Positions 54,396-64,000 of a DNA stretch of 64,000 nt are shown one piece after another (position 1 is the stretch's first letter; the number at the start of each line of letters is the position of its first letter). This DNA is from Lepeophtheirus salmonis (taxonomy: Eukaryota; Arthropoda; Copepoda; Siphonostomatoida; Caligidae), in contig NC_052142.2 in the NCBI RefSeq assembly GCF_016086655.4, positions 6,328,422 to 6,392,421 on the forward strand, written 5' to 3'. Both the position numbers and the translations under genes were made by a program. The notes beneath the pieces were generated by a model. The model was not told the origin of the DNA. It did no database searches and saw nothing but the letters and a program-made list of their open reading frames with translations.

Positions 54396-54596
54396 ATGAA
54401 AACTCCTTCTGTTCCTCACTTGGGCTTCAGTGGATTATTCTATCTTTCAATGACCTTATTAGTTCTTATAGCAGTATACGATTATTTCGTAGAAGATTTT
54501 GAGGAATTTATGGAATTTTTGAACATAGAGTCAATGATTTACGTGGTCAAAAGTCACTATAATAGACCTTCTTGGGAAGACGCATCTACTGAATAG
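54396..54596 (+). CDS. Small ORF with one hydrophobic segment, unassigned
   Basis: Sixty-six codons with a true ATG: MKTPSVPHLGFSG, then a hydrophobic segment FYLSMTLLVLIAVY and an acidic tail YFVEDFEEFMEFLN. An in-frame stop lies two codons before the ATG, and no splice or promoter signal was identified. It may be a small membrane or secreted protein, or chance. Confidence 0.2.
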   Translation: MKTPSVPHLGFSGLFYLSMTLLVLIAVYDYFVEDFEEFMEFLNIESMIYVVKSHYNRPSWEDASTE

Positions 54597-54599
54597 AAC

Positions 54600-57235
54600 T
54601 ATCCTTCCATTAAAGAAGATAAGATCCACTGAGTGATAGACATATATACGAGATCCCTTGAACAGAACATGAAGAGAGGATCAGAAGGGTGTGGCTAGGA
54701 TACCCAAATGGGAAAATATGAACTCCTAGGGAAAATGGATAGATCCCAATCCAGGCAGAGGGGGAACTTTTTTAAGACATTTGACTAATAAAATTAATTA
54801 TATTCAATATTGCACTTAGGTAAGCAGCAAACTATAGTCTTTATTAGAGGGATATGATGTACACAAATTACTAATAAATAATGAATAAAAAAAAAATAAG
54901 AAAAAAGAAAGAAGACACGTAATAACCGTTTTCCTTTTCTAATCTCAAATCAGTAATTTATTTAACCAAACGTGCCCAGCTTTAGCTATTGAACTATATA
55001 CGTTCTACTTCAAACATAAATATTATTGCTTTTCAACATACCCTTTGAGCGGTTTGAAGACACATAATTATCTCGTCCACTATTCTACCGAGTTAAAGGT
55101 GGCCAAAAAAAAGTTCCCCCTTTTATTCCGGTTAAGGGATCAACAATCAAACTGTCATCAACTGCCTGCAAATACATTTAATTCATAGTGATTGGATGGA
55201 TCTTTCCCAGGAACGAATTGGATACATTAATCCGAATCTACCCATTCTTTCCGTTCCTAGTAATTAATATTTTTTTTTCCATTTGGATATCCAATAAGTC
55301 GTCTGATCCTATCTTCAACTTCGTGTTAAAGGGATCTCGCCACTTAGTATTTGTTACTCACTCAGTGGATATTTTCTTATTTAATATAAGAATCCTGTAT
55401 TGTACAAATACACTTCACATCAAGTCTCATTATAGGGACTTCTGACCTCTTTAATCATTGCCTCTATGCTCAAGAATACATAATTTTTTTCCAGATCTTT
55501 TAAAAGATCATCGTATACGTCTACATATAAGAACTATAGAGTTCTACAAAAAAAGAATAATCGACTGAAAAATCCAGTAAGGAAAATACATAGTTCTAAT
55601 CGTCCTCGACTGCTCCTTTTCTGCTTAAGTAAACTCTGCTTCGTCGTCTATTTTTAGGAGTAAAAAACAAAGTCTGAATTCAGCTCCGAATCTAGATAAG
55701 TGGGTGTAAACTTATAAAATTTCAAACTCGTAGGGAGAAGCGTTCCCAATATCACTTATTTATAGTGGGTCAGTTTAAAATATAGAGAAAAAAAAGTTTT
55801 TTGTAATCACATTTCAAAATTTTAATGGGACTTAACTGAATTCAGTTTTGATTCCTACCCCTACGTCTATTTTCATTAAACAAGTGGAATCATATAATAA
55901 TTAAATATATCATATTAAAATCCAATTATAAATAGTGGTAAAAATAACACACTTCTTGTGTAATAATATACACTAGCAAAAAAATAATTATGTAAACAAA
56001 ATAATTAATTAAATAAAAAAATTAATTCTACAATTAAATAAAAAAAAAGGAAGGCCTTGATGAAATATAGTTTCATGTCGTTTAGAGTTCTAAATCAATG
56101 TGGCATCACAATGCTATTCATTATGGTCGTTCCAGGGCAAAACACAATTGTTCATTTGCTTATGTAGAGACGTTTCAATTGTCCTAGAAGGTCAATTCTA
56201 ATCGTTTGTTCATATAACAAGCTTATTGAACTCTTTATTAAGTTTACAAACACTTTAATGCTCAATTAAATACGTTTATTATTTAGTTGTCGACCTGAAA
56301 ATGTTTTAACTACACCCATCAAAAGTTTAGATCCTTATATTAAGTGTAAGATTATGTTCACGTGATGCAAATGCCCAACTCGTGTAGTACTTCAAAATAA
56401 TTACTAAGAGTATGCACATTTGATGACAATCCAGATAAACAATGTAAGATTGCACATAAAAACAAAAACACAAAATGAGTTCTACAATACATCCAAAAAT
56501 ACAACTAAAGGATAAGGGGTGAAAAAGACTAGCAAAATCGAAAAACATCCTCATTTACACGATTTAATATCAAAAATAATTATTCATTAAGTTATTTATA
56601 TAGCACAATATACTTAATTGAATAAGATTACTCTACTTATACACCATAGTCCATATATTATTGCTAAGGCTAAATAAGAGAAATTTTATCTAGAGAAAAA
56701 ATACACATGCATCGCACCTGATTAAAGAGCCTTGTCTATTTGAAAGGAAAAACAAAGCAGCATAGAGCTATTGGGTTCATTGAACGACGCAGATTTGATG
56801 AAGAAGGTCAATCAAAGCTAAACCCATCACCAGAAAGGGACTGCTGTTTAGGAATTCAATTCCATAAATTCAGTAGAAGAAAGGCTATAATTTGCATTGT
56901 GACTAGATCTAGTCACAATGAAAATTCTTAGTGAAATATAAAGTTAATCAAATTAGAGGGTAAACCAAAAGAAAAACAATAAAAAAAAACGATAACTTTT
57001 ATATTAATTAATATTCACAAATCCATTTAATTCTAGCCCGATACACAAGAGAGAAAACAACATAATTCATCCCGATGTCCATAAGGACCAACAAGGGAAA
57101 ATTCTAGTTATTCAAATGTTGAAATATAAACTTATGATGTTAATAATATAGACAACTAGATAAAAAAAAGAAAATATTATTTACAACCTACAACAACCAA
57201 AACTTATTTAAGCAGGGGTGGGGGGGGGAGTTAAA
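54600..57235. other. No gene recognised
   Basis: AT-rich. 54860-54960 resembles 25030-25110 and 4045-4140, probably another dispersed repeat. The 63-codon frame at 56740-56931 lacks an ATG and is unassigned. Confidence 0.35.
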
Positions 57236-57239
57236 ACCA

Positions 57240-58800
57240 GTGTAGGCAGTCCGGTCTATGACGTTCCACTGCTCAAACCTTAAATGAGTCACTCATAGCC
57301 CTGACTACCATGATATCAATTTCCCTTTAAGATATGCCAAATTTCTTAAGTAGCTCTTTCGATTTGGCTACTAAGATTCCATTCCAATTCATAACAATCC
57401 CTCCTACTTGTCAATCACTACATTCTCCAGAGAGTGTTTAAGCTTAATAGATTCCAGTATGTCATTTGAAATATACTTTTTCATTTTTAAACTATTGGCT
57501 GAGACTAAATCAGTTGTATTCCCAACAATTTTTGGGTCCAAGATGTGCACATTCCCTTCTTGTACTAATACAAGATCTGGTTTTAAAGTCGTCTCCCCTA
57601 TTTTTTATAATTGGTGTTAAAAAAACCTGCACACCTGGCCGGCGTAACTTCAAGTCCAAGTAGTCAACTAATGTATCATGCCTCTCAATGCGGAAGTCTT
57701 GTGCACGTGGGCATGTTTGCAGGATATGTTCAAGATTTCTAACCCTGTCATTTTGTATATTTTTTGGAATTGCCCTAAATCGATTAAATTTAGACTTGGT
57801 TGCCACGTTGCCTGGCATGATTTGACAACCCTTTTGAACTTTGTATTGTTCATGTTAAAAGTATTTAATTGGAGAAAGTTGTGATTCGCCTTACTCTCAA
57901 GGGCATACTTCATACTCTTTGTATCCATCGATTTAATTGGGTTAGCTTTGACGAGCTCCTGGAATTTGTACCAACGTAATATTATACTTTATCGAAATTT
58001 CCGCAGAAAGACTAGAACTTTAACATAAGTATTCTCAATCTTCATTAGTGAACCCATCCTATGACTTTAGGCAAAGCTTGCAGTCGACAGGGGGTTCATT
58101 ACTCCAAGTCCACCATCTTTAGCTTTGTATTCAAGGAAACTTATAGTTGCATCGTTGAACAAGCCCGTTATTTTACGGACATACTTTCTGATTACAATTT
58201 GAAAAGCATTAAAGCCTCCCTTGATAATCTTGGATTTTTTTCAATGCATAGAAGTACCGAGTTATTACATTAGTTTTAAGGATGTATAAGCATTGTTTAT
58301 TTGAAATCGTTGCATTATCAAGCTTTTTGAGTTGTAATTTTAGATCATTGATCATATCCACTCTTTGTTTCCCGAAACTAGAGTAGTAATTACCTAAATA
58401 CTTGTAAAAATCATTTAGTTCTATATTTTTGATATTACCATCCTAACAAGTCATCATATGGCAGGGGTCAAAGTACATGAGACCTTTTTTTATTCCCTTC
58501 TATGATAGACAACAGACCCGACTTATTGCTATTCAATGATAGACCACCTGCTACAATTTCAAAAGATTTTAAGTAGACCTGAAGGCTTTTAAGGTTGTTA
58601 CATATTAAGATAGTATCATCGGCATTCATAAATTCTGTTGATAGCAGTACCAGATACCCCAATCTCATAAGGGGCCCCCCCCCCCTGATTAGTGATATAT
58701 TTATAACTTGTGAGTCCATTTTGTTGTTAGAAAACAAGTTGAAGATTATTCTAGACTTTAAGATAATGTGCCTCTCTTTTCTTGGTAATATTGTTTGCAA
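57240..58800 (-). pseudogene. R2-like LINE with restriction-like endonuclease, decayed C-terminal half
   Basis: From the RT downwards on the minus strand: FMNADDTILICNNLKSLQVY (the RT box, A-D-D kept), GGLSLNSNKSGLL, IELNDFYKYLGNYYSSFGKQ, NATISNKQCLYILKTNVITR (thumb), then VRNLEHILQTCPRAQDFRIE followed by HDTLVDYL, a C-H..C zinc segment, and after frame changes MNWNGILVAKSKELLKKFGI at the C-terminal end of the endonuclease. This order (RT, zinc, restriction-like endonuclease) is that of R2 and relatives, unlike the APE-type LINEs elsewhere in the window. Multiple stops. No rDNA is visible nearby. Confidence 0.8.
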
Positions 58801-59733
58801 AGTATATTCAATTCTGCTGTTGATTATAAATAATTATTGGGAGCTATTAAATGATTATGTGTTAAAAAATATAAGTGACTTCTGAACTTCAATAGATTTT
58901 ACTGTAATATTTAAATATCGTTGCAATTTTGCAATGATTCAAATAAGAGAATGGAAAATAAATTACGAAAATAATTTTTAAATTATAAGTTTCAATAATT
59001 CTTTATAAATATGATTTTTTCTCTCACAAGTTTTTTAACGAGAAAAGGGGTTAGGGTGAGTAACGAGTATTCAGGTGAGTAACCAGTATTCTAGTGAGTA
59101 ACGAGTAAAGCTCGTAATTCAAGGAGTGTTTTTTTAGAAACTCGAAAATACTGAGGTAGTAAAATTCAGCTCACGGCACATCATTATAAAAATTATTTAC
59201 ATTAAATAAAGAAAGGCAACTTATTTTATCAAGTGTAATTCTGAAAAATTTATAGCAAAATTGTATTTGAAGTATTTAAAATATTAAATAATCGAATTCA
59301 GCATCGGGATTTTTTTTTAATCGTCCCATCACTAGTATAGTTTATAATTATATCCATAATCAATGATAAGAAGATGTAATGATCTTTGGAAAAACTAGCA
59401 AAAAGCGACATCTTGTAGACAGTAAGAAAATGAACGCCGTTGATATTTTTTCCCCGTTCATCCTTGTTTTTTTTTGTTTTTTTATAGTTCATTCGTTCAA
59501 AAAATGAACGGAAAGAGTGAACGCTGTTCGTTTTTCCGTTCAGTGTACAACCCTGGTATCTATAAAGACAGACATTGAAGGAAGGTCCGTTTTCAAAAAA
59601 AATTAATAATAATTGTATGTCCCCCCCCATCAGTAGTGATGGGGTTATCTTAGCAAACATCAGCCCATGTTTTTATAAAAGCAGGAACAACATAGCCAAT
59701 GAAAAGTAGAAATTTAACATAGATAAACGGACA
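58801..59733. other. AT-rich spacer with short repeats
   Basis: Contains a minor tandem repeat at 59053-59110 and a patch at 59440-59555 (TGAACGGAAAAACGAACAGC on the minus strand, preceded by GGTTGTACAC) that resembles hAT termini. No coding recognised. Confidence 0.35.
59053..59110 (+). repeat. ~20-bp tandem repeat, three units
   Basis: GGGTGAGTAACGAGTATTCA, then GGTGAGTAACCAGTATTCTA, then GTGAGTAACGAGTAAA. Confidence 0.7.
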
Positions 59734-60141
59734 TCAGTCGTAATTAAATCGATAAACCTGGGGATTGGTAATGTGAATTGTAAGGTCCGGGTTGATTGTG
59801 CATGTCAAACATAAAACCCATGAGTTGGACAGGAGGGATTGAGAGACATTAGCTTTTGGTGGAATGGGTACTCCTGTAGTAACCAAAACTGGGTAGGGAA
59901 TAAGGGTTGAAGTGAGTGTTAGGTATTGACTGCCCATACGAGTAATGATAAATTGACAAGTGTCGGTTGTAAGGAGGTATTGATCCATAAGAACTAGGTA
60001 AACGGTTGAAACAATTATATACCGTTGTCTGGCATTTCTTTTTGTGATTCTTGGTGCCCTAGGATGCTTCTTGCAACCTATATTGGACGCAAGACTGCGG
60101 TAAGATGAGTCTTGCAGACGGTTCGGTTGAGTCAAAGACAT
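59734..60141 (-). CDS. Unassigned 135-codon ORF
   Basis: An ATG at 60139-60141 opens MSLTQPNRLQDSSYRSLASN, HPRAPRITKRNARQRYIIVS, GSQYLTLTSTLIPYPVLVTT and ends in PQVYRFNYD and a stop. The frame is open for about 15 more codons upstream. Among the longer uninterrupted frames of the window outside known elements, with balanced composition, which suggests real or recent coding origin. Pro- and Thr-rich C-terminal half; no family recognised. Could be an exon or a fragment of a mobile element. Confidence 0.25.
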   Translation of the reverse strand: MSLTQPNRLQDSSYRSLASNIGCKKHPRAPRITKRNARQRYIIVSTVYLVLMDQYLLTTDTCQFIITRMGSQYLTLTSTLIPYPVLVTTGVPIPPKANVSQSLLSNSWVLCLTCTINPDLTIHITNPQVYRFNYD

Positions 60142-60189
60142 CAAAAGGCCGAGGAGTAAATTTGGAGGTACTACTTGGTTTAGTTTGGG

Positions 60190-60795
60190 TTATATTAATC
60201 CGGTCCAAGTCATAGGAGACATTAAATTGCCAACTGAATGTTGTGGATTAGTAGGGTAGAGGAAAGGTGTTGGAGATCACCCAAATCATTAAATCAAAAA
60301 CACGTTGTTAAGAGGGTAGGTTAAAATAAAACCTTACTTTCAAATAAGACGGTGTGGAGGTAAAGGAGTCTGGTTCAGGGATATAAGATTATTCGGAAGT
60401 ATCGAACCGAACAACTATATTCTATGTCAATAATTCATGTTACTACAACTCTCCTTCTATTTCATCCTTCACTCCTTCTTCAGAGGAAGGAGGTTATTCT
60501 TTAGCTTAAGCGGTGGGATTGACGTCATGACGGAAGGTTTTGTTAAAAAATAAATGATCAAAACAAATGGTTGTCTGAGGTATTTTGAAGTTCACAGGAG
60601 AGGAGGAAAATAAGGGAAGAATAGTCAAAGTTGTGAAGTAGGTTTTTTCATTAGCCTAGCGTTGTGTGAACGCACCTTAAGGCACTTTATAGTAGTATAT
60701 AATTTAATATGCTGTGTAAGATTAATTTTATATTTTCAATTATGCAATAAGTTTGATTAATTGATGCGATTAAATTGATTGTATACTTTTCTACT
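60190..60795. other. No gene recognised; upstream flank of the small peptide gene
   Basis: Moderate GC; no coding remnant recognised. Confidence 0.35.
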
Positions 60796-60800
60796 ACCAC

Positions 60801-60810
60801 TATATAAATA
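60801..60810 (+). promoter_or_regulatory. TATA box of the small secreted-peptide gene
   Basis: TATATAAATA lies 48-57 bp upstream of the ATG at 60858. That places a start site about 30 bp downstream of the box and a short 5' leader of about 27 nt. Confidence 0.45.
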
Positions 60811-60857
60811 GACCTACTTGAATTTTTGAAAATAAGTTAAATTTTTTTTTTCAAACA

Positions 60858-61111
60858 ATGAAGTTCCATTGCTTTACTATATTAACTTTTGTGAGCATCA
60901 ACTATACATTTTCACATATACAGCTGAATGACTCTGTGGAACTATCCGATAAATGTTTAGTAAAAATATTTCAGGTATGTACAATTATAAGTAAAAAAGT
61001 AGAAGTAATAATACGGATTTGTGTAATAGTTATAAAACTTAAATATATAAATATTCCCAGAATATCATACAATGGAAATATCCTTCCAAATTTAACTCTT
61101 TTGATATTTGA
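60858..61111 (+). CDS. Putative two-exon small secreted peptide gene
   Basis: Exon 1 (60858-60974) starts MKFHCFTILTFVSINYTFS, a plausible cleavable signal peptide, and reaches KCLVKIFQ before a consensus donor CAG|GTATGT. An acceptor ATTCCCAG at 61053-61060 gives an 86-bp intron. Exon 2 (61061-61111) adds NIIQWKYPSKFNSFDI and a stop, for 55 residues in all. A TATA box lies 57 bp upstream of the ATG. An unspliced read-through of 86 codons is also open, but its extra part is AT-rich and intron-like. I recognise no family and find no homology in the window. A role as a secreted or neuro-type peptide is inference only. Confidence 0.45.
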
Positions 61112-62055
61112 GAAATAGCGTTTTTCAATAATAATTTATTGATTTTTTATTAAGTATTAAGTTGAAATTTTTCGTTTTGTTTTGTAGTTTAAATGTGACT
61201 TTTCTGCGGTTCTTTATAGTTTAGTGGTTATTTTTATAAATTATTTTATGTAGATTATTTGATTTTTAGAGTAATCTTCATATTCATAAAATCATATTTA
61301 TCAAATATTATGCTGGTTAATCATTTTTTATAATGTACTAGATCTTTCAAAGTGACCTACTGAACAGAATTGACCTTTCAAAGACACTTGTACCGTGAAA
61401 AAAATCCCTAAAACTCTTAGAAAAATGAAAAAAATATCTTATAAATTTAAGTGTATCGCGTAAATTGTGCACCATTTATACACGTTTGCTTTATTCTTAT
61501 TGAGGAAAGTGCTATTTATTTTGAATAAACATTTTTTATAAGAAGTTGATAGTAGTGTCACCTAGAATTTTAGAAGAACTAGAGGGATGGCTTCAGCTAT
61601 TTCCTGAGGATTGCTACTCGCCTATCAGACCAAAGATGAATCCCAATTTTACTATATATACTAATGCTTCACAGAAGCCTATCTACTTCAGATAGTTGAA
61701 CCATTAGAAGCTGCTGGAAGGTATCCAAGAAGTCTGATATTAAGGTTTTGTTGTCAGGAATTGGTTATTGACTCCTATGACAAAGAAAATATGGCTGGAA
61801 ATTTTGAGATGTTAGTTATACCCAGTTTTTCAATGGATAGACTCTGTGCATTCCTATTTTTTTCAAAAAATCTAAAATTTTTGAATAAAAAAAATATATA
61901 GAATTTTCATAAAAATTTGTTATCCAGAAACAAACTTCTACATTGAGAATTTGTCCTACAGAAGGATACATTCTAAAATATGCAATCTAGTTTGCTCATG
62001 ATAACTTAGTTCATTAATAATATATCAATTTCCAAGTTTTCAGTGCAACTTTTGC
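61112..62055. other. No gene recognised
   Basis: Includes the presumed 3' flank of the small peptide gene. No canonical AATAAA directly after the stop, though AATAATTTATTG lies about 18 bp beyond. Confidence 0.35.
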
Positions 62056-62059
62056 TCAA

Positions 62060-62260
62060 GGATAGAGTTCAATGCATATCCATTCTAAAACAGTTCGACC
62101 GTGAGTGTGTTGGAATCCAAAGGCTAAACAACCCTTCGGAATTTAAAAATGTAAATTGACTGGAAGAAAAAAAAAATTGATATACAAGAAGGTACACTTT
62201 CAATCAATTTGAATTTCCCCGCTGATCTGTTTGAGAACGGATATGCATTTAACTCTATCC
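62060..62260. mobile_element. Small MITE with ~40-bp terminal inverted repeats
   Basis: The left end GGATAGAGTTCAATGCATAT pairs with the right end, whose reverse complement is GGATAGAGTTAAATGCATAT, and the match continues through CC(A/G)TTCT. About 200 bp, non-coding. Confidence 0.7.
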
Positions 62261-62554
62261 CAGTAATTTTTTTTTGATTTTTTGGTGAGTTATTAGTGTA
62301 TGTCCTTGTTTAATTCGGAGTAGAATTTAGGATCGACAACGTAGTCTTTCCTTCGCATATCATTACTAGATATGAAGTGGGAGTTTGTGTTTATTTATTT
62401 TATTTCATATCTGATTGAAACTAGTTTAAATAAACATGATGGCAGATAAGCTGCTCTTCTCCCGAACATTATTCAACCACACTAATTTTCCGGGTTTTTT
62501 AGCATACTGACAGATAATATGTTATTTTAATCCCTGCACACAATATATATTTAT

Positions 62555-62640
62555 TTTTCTAGGAGCAAGCGTGAATCGAATCTACGCACATTGAGTTCAA
62601 GAGAATAATTTCTTCAGAGCATGAACTCAATATTTTCATT
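62555..62640 (+). repeat. Dispersed repeat, copy 2
   Basis: Same-strand match to 25195-25290: TTTCTAGGAG and CATTGAGTTCAAGAGAATAA. Confidence 0.5.
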
Positions 62641-64000
62641 TTTTTTAGAGAAAAATATCACTGGTATTAAGAAAGACCTAAAGACTTATTCCATGCTTAG
62701 AAGTAAGAACTCAACGTCTTCCTTATCCGCTAAAGATCAATTAGCTGTATAAATCATATGTCATATCTCTTATAATAATAAGATACTATAATTCGTAATA
62801 GGCTGAATCAGAAGTTGAAGTGAAGGAAACAAGAACACTAATTGGGAATATTGGAAGCCTATAGGAAAGGAGGGACGGAAATAGGGTCAAGATTTTTTAA
62901 TATTTGTATTTCAATTTGTCAGTTGAAGTAGTCAATAGTCAAAAGATCTTCATTGCTGAGCAACGTCTCAAGCAGATCAAGTCACTTCATTATAAAATCA
63001 TAGTATCGGCCACTAAAGATATCATAACGATGGCAATAGTCAATAATTTGTATGTGTCAAGTGATAATAATATTTGAATCACTTCAATATGTAAAAAAAA
63101 AAATAGGCTTTTTTATTGTAAATTTTTCCCGTCTTGACATAGAATTTGCAGTGCCTCTGTAGGGTCAATCATAATAATTTATAAATAGAAATGGAACATA
63201 ATGAAGTGTAGAATGCAAATCCATCCCACACTCATTTAGAGAAGAAATCCTTCTAGCTTACTTTGGTTTTAGCTCACCGAATATGCATTTTTGATTAAAT
63301 GAAATTTTATCAATATCATAACAATAAATATGTAGTGAGTTTGATTTAGAAGGAACTGAGCACGGTGTTACTTTTATTATTTCACGTAACCTTTATATAA
63401 AAAATAACAGAAGAAAGTCTGAAATCATCTCATAGTTAGCCAAATTAGTCAATTCTACCAACTATTATTTATTTCTTAAGTAATCCAAGACTATCATTGT
63501 TATCTAATTTTTCATATATGTATCATAATATTGCCTAATAATATTTTATTAAATGTGCAGCTCTACATTTGTATTTGTATATGATGCCCAAAATGTTTTC
63601 TTATTATTAATGAAATGGCCACTATATAAATATACGAGGAAAGATAACCAAGAAATTGTATTCTTGTCCTTTTGGAAACGAATAATAACTATAGTATTAC
63701 TTATTACTTCATAAATGTATTAAGGATTTTGAGATAAAGAAGTGGAAATATCTCGAACTATAAGTTTATTATTCGATTTATTTTTCACAATCTATTTCAT
63801 TCTTATCTTAGCCTGTAATAACATAGAGCATTGGCCATTCATTTTATTTTAAATTAAGCTCGTGAGGTCTCACTCAAGTACGTGATTTCAGAAAACCACT
63901 GTTGATGGACTCATTATTAAGAATAAATCTGTGGTAAAGTACTGCACTCCATCCCTCGGACGAAGAATGTCCTAAAACAAACAATTCAGGATGTTTATAA
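62641..64000. other. AT-rich sequence, nothing recognised
   Basis: No coding remnant, RNA gene or structured repeat recognised up to the window end. Confidence 0.4.

Noticed and set aside
59320..59645. hAT element bounded by CCCATCACTA and TAGTGATGGG
   Set aside because: The two words face outward rather than inward, so they cannot be the termini of one element.
1..64000. CRISPR arrays, operons, ribosome binding sites, tRNA or rRNA genes
   Set aside because: Sequence is clearly metazoan-type; no spaced repeat array or recognisable structured RNA gene was seen, although a covariance search was not possible.

Overview
This window is AT-rich, intron-bearing, transposon-dense eukaryotic DNA. 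The families present (Tc1/mariner, hAT, Mutator-like, gypsy-like LTR elements, LINEs with either an APE-type or a restriction-like endonuclease) and the metazoan protein kinase D gene point to an arthropod. Similarity of several decayed transposases to families I associate with caligid copepods (salmon lice) makes that group plausible, but this is inference. No prokaryotic gene organisation, CRISPR array or operon is present.

The one clear host gene is a protein kinase D (PRKD) orthologue on the minus strand, read in 14 exons from 47421 down to 30987. The exons join in frame through GT-AG introns and encode, in order, a ubiquitin-like N-terminal domain, two C1 zinc domains, an acidic linker, a PH domain and a complete kinase domain. 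The last C-terminal exon was not found. Most introns are 47-59 bp, but two are about 7.1 and 4.9 kb and carry transposons. A second likely host gene is a two-exon gene for a small secreted peptide at 60858-61111 (+), with a TATA box.

Layout: 0.5-12.2 kb holds two copies of an anonymous ~1.4-kb repeat (Rep-A), a decayed gypsy-like pol (minus), a foldback element, and a minus-strand LINE split by a mariner fragment. 13.4-17.2 kb holds two decayed mariner transposases, a MITE-like element and a hAT remnant. 18.4-24.4 kb is a composite in which gypsy-like gag-pol occupies the place of the reverse transcriptase of an APE-type LINE. 24.6-30 kb has a MITE, an IS630/mariner-type transposase and a palindromic repeat cluster. 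31-47.4 kb is the kinase gene; its introns hold a LINE 3' end, a ZBED5-like hAT transposase, a Mutator-like element with ~1-kb inverted ends and an 11-bp target duplication, and a 1.2-kb non-autonomous LTR element with a 5-bp target duplication. 47.4-53.7 kb holds rearranged duplicates, including an inverted broken copy of kinase exon 1, and two more Rep-A copies. 57.2-58.8 kb is an R2-like LINE fragment (minus). The rest is AT-rich sequence in which I recognise no gene.

I found no clear previously undescribed functional system. The strongest leads are the Gly replacing the first activation-loop Ser of the kinase, the LINE/gypsy composite, the two structurally complete non-autonomous elements, and the small secreted-peptide gene.
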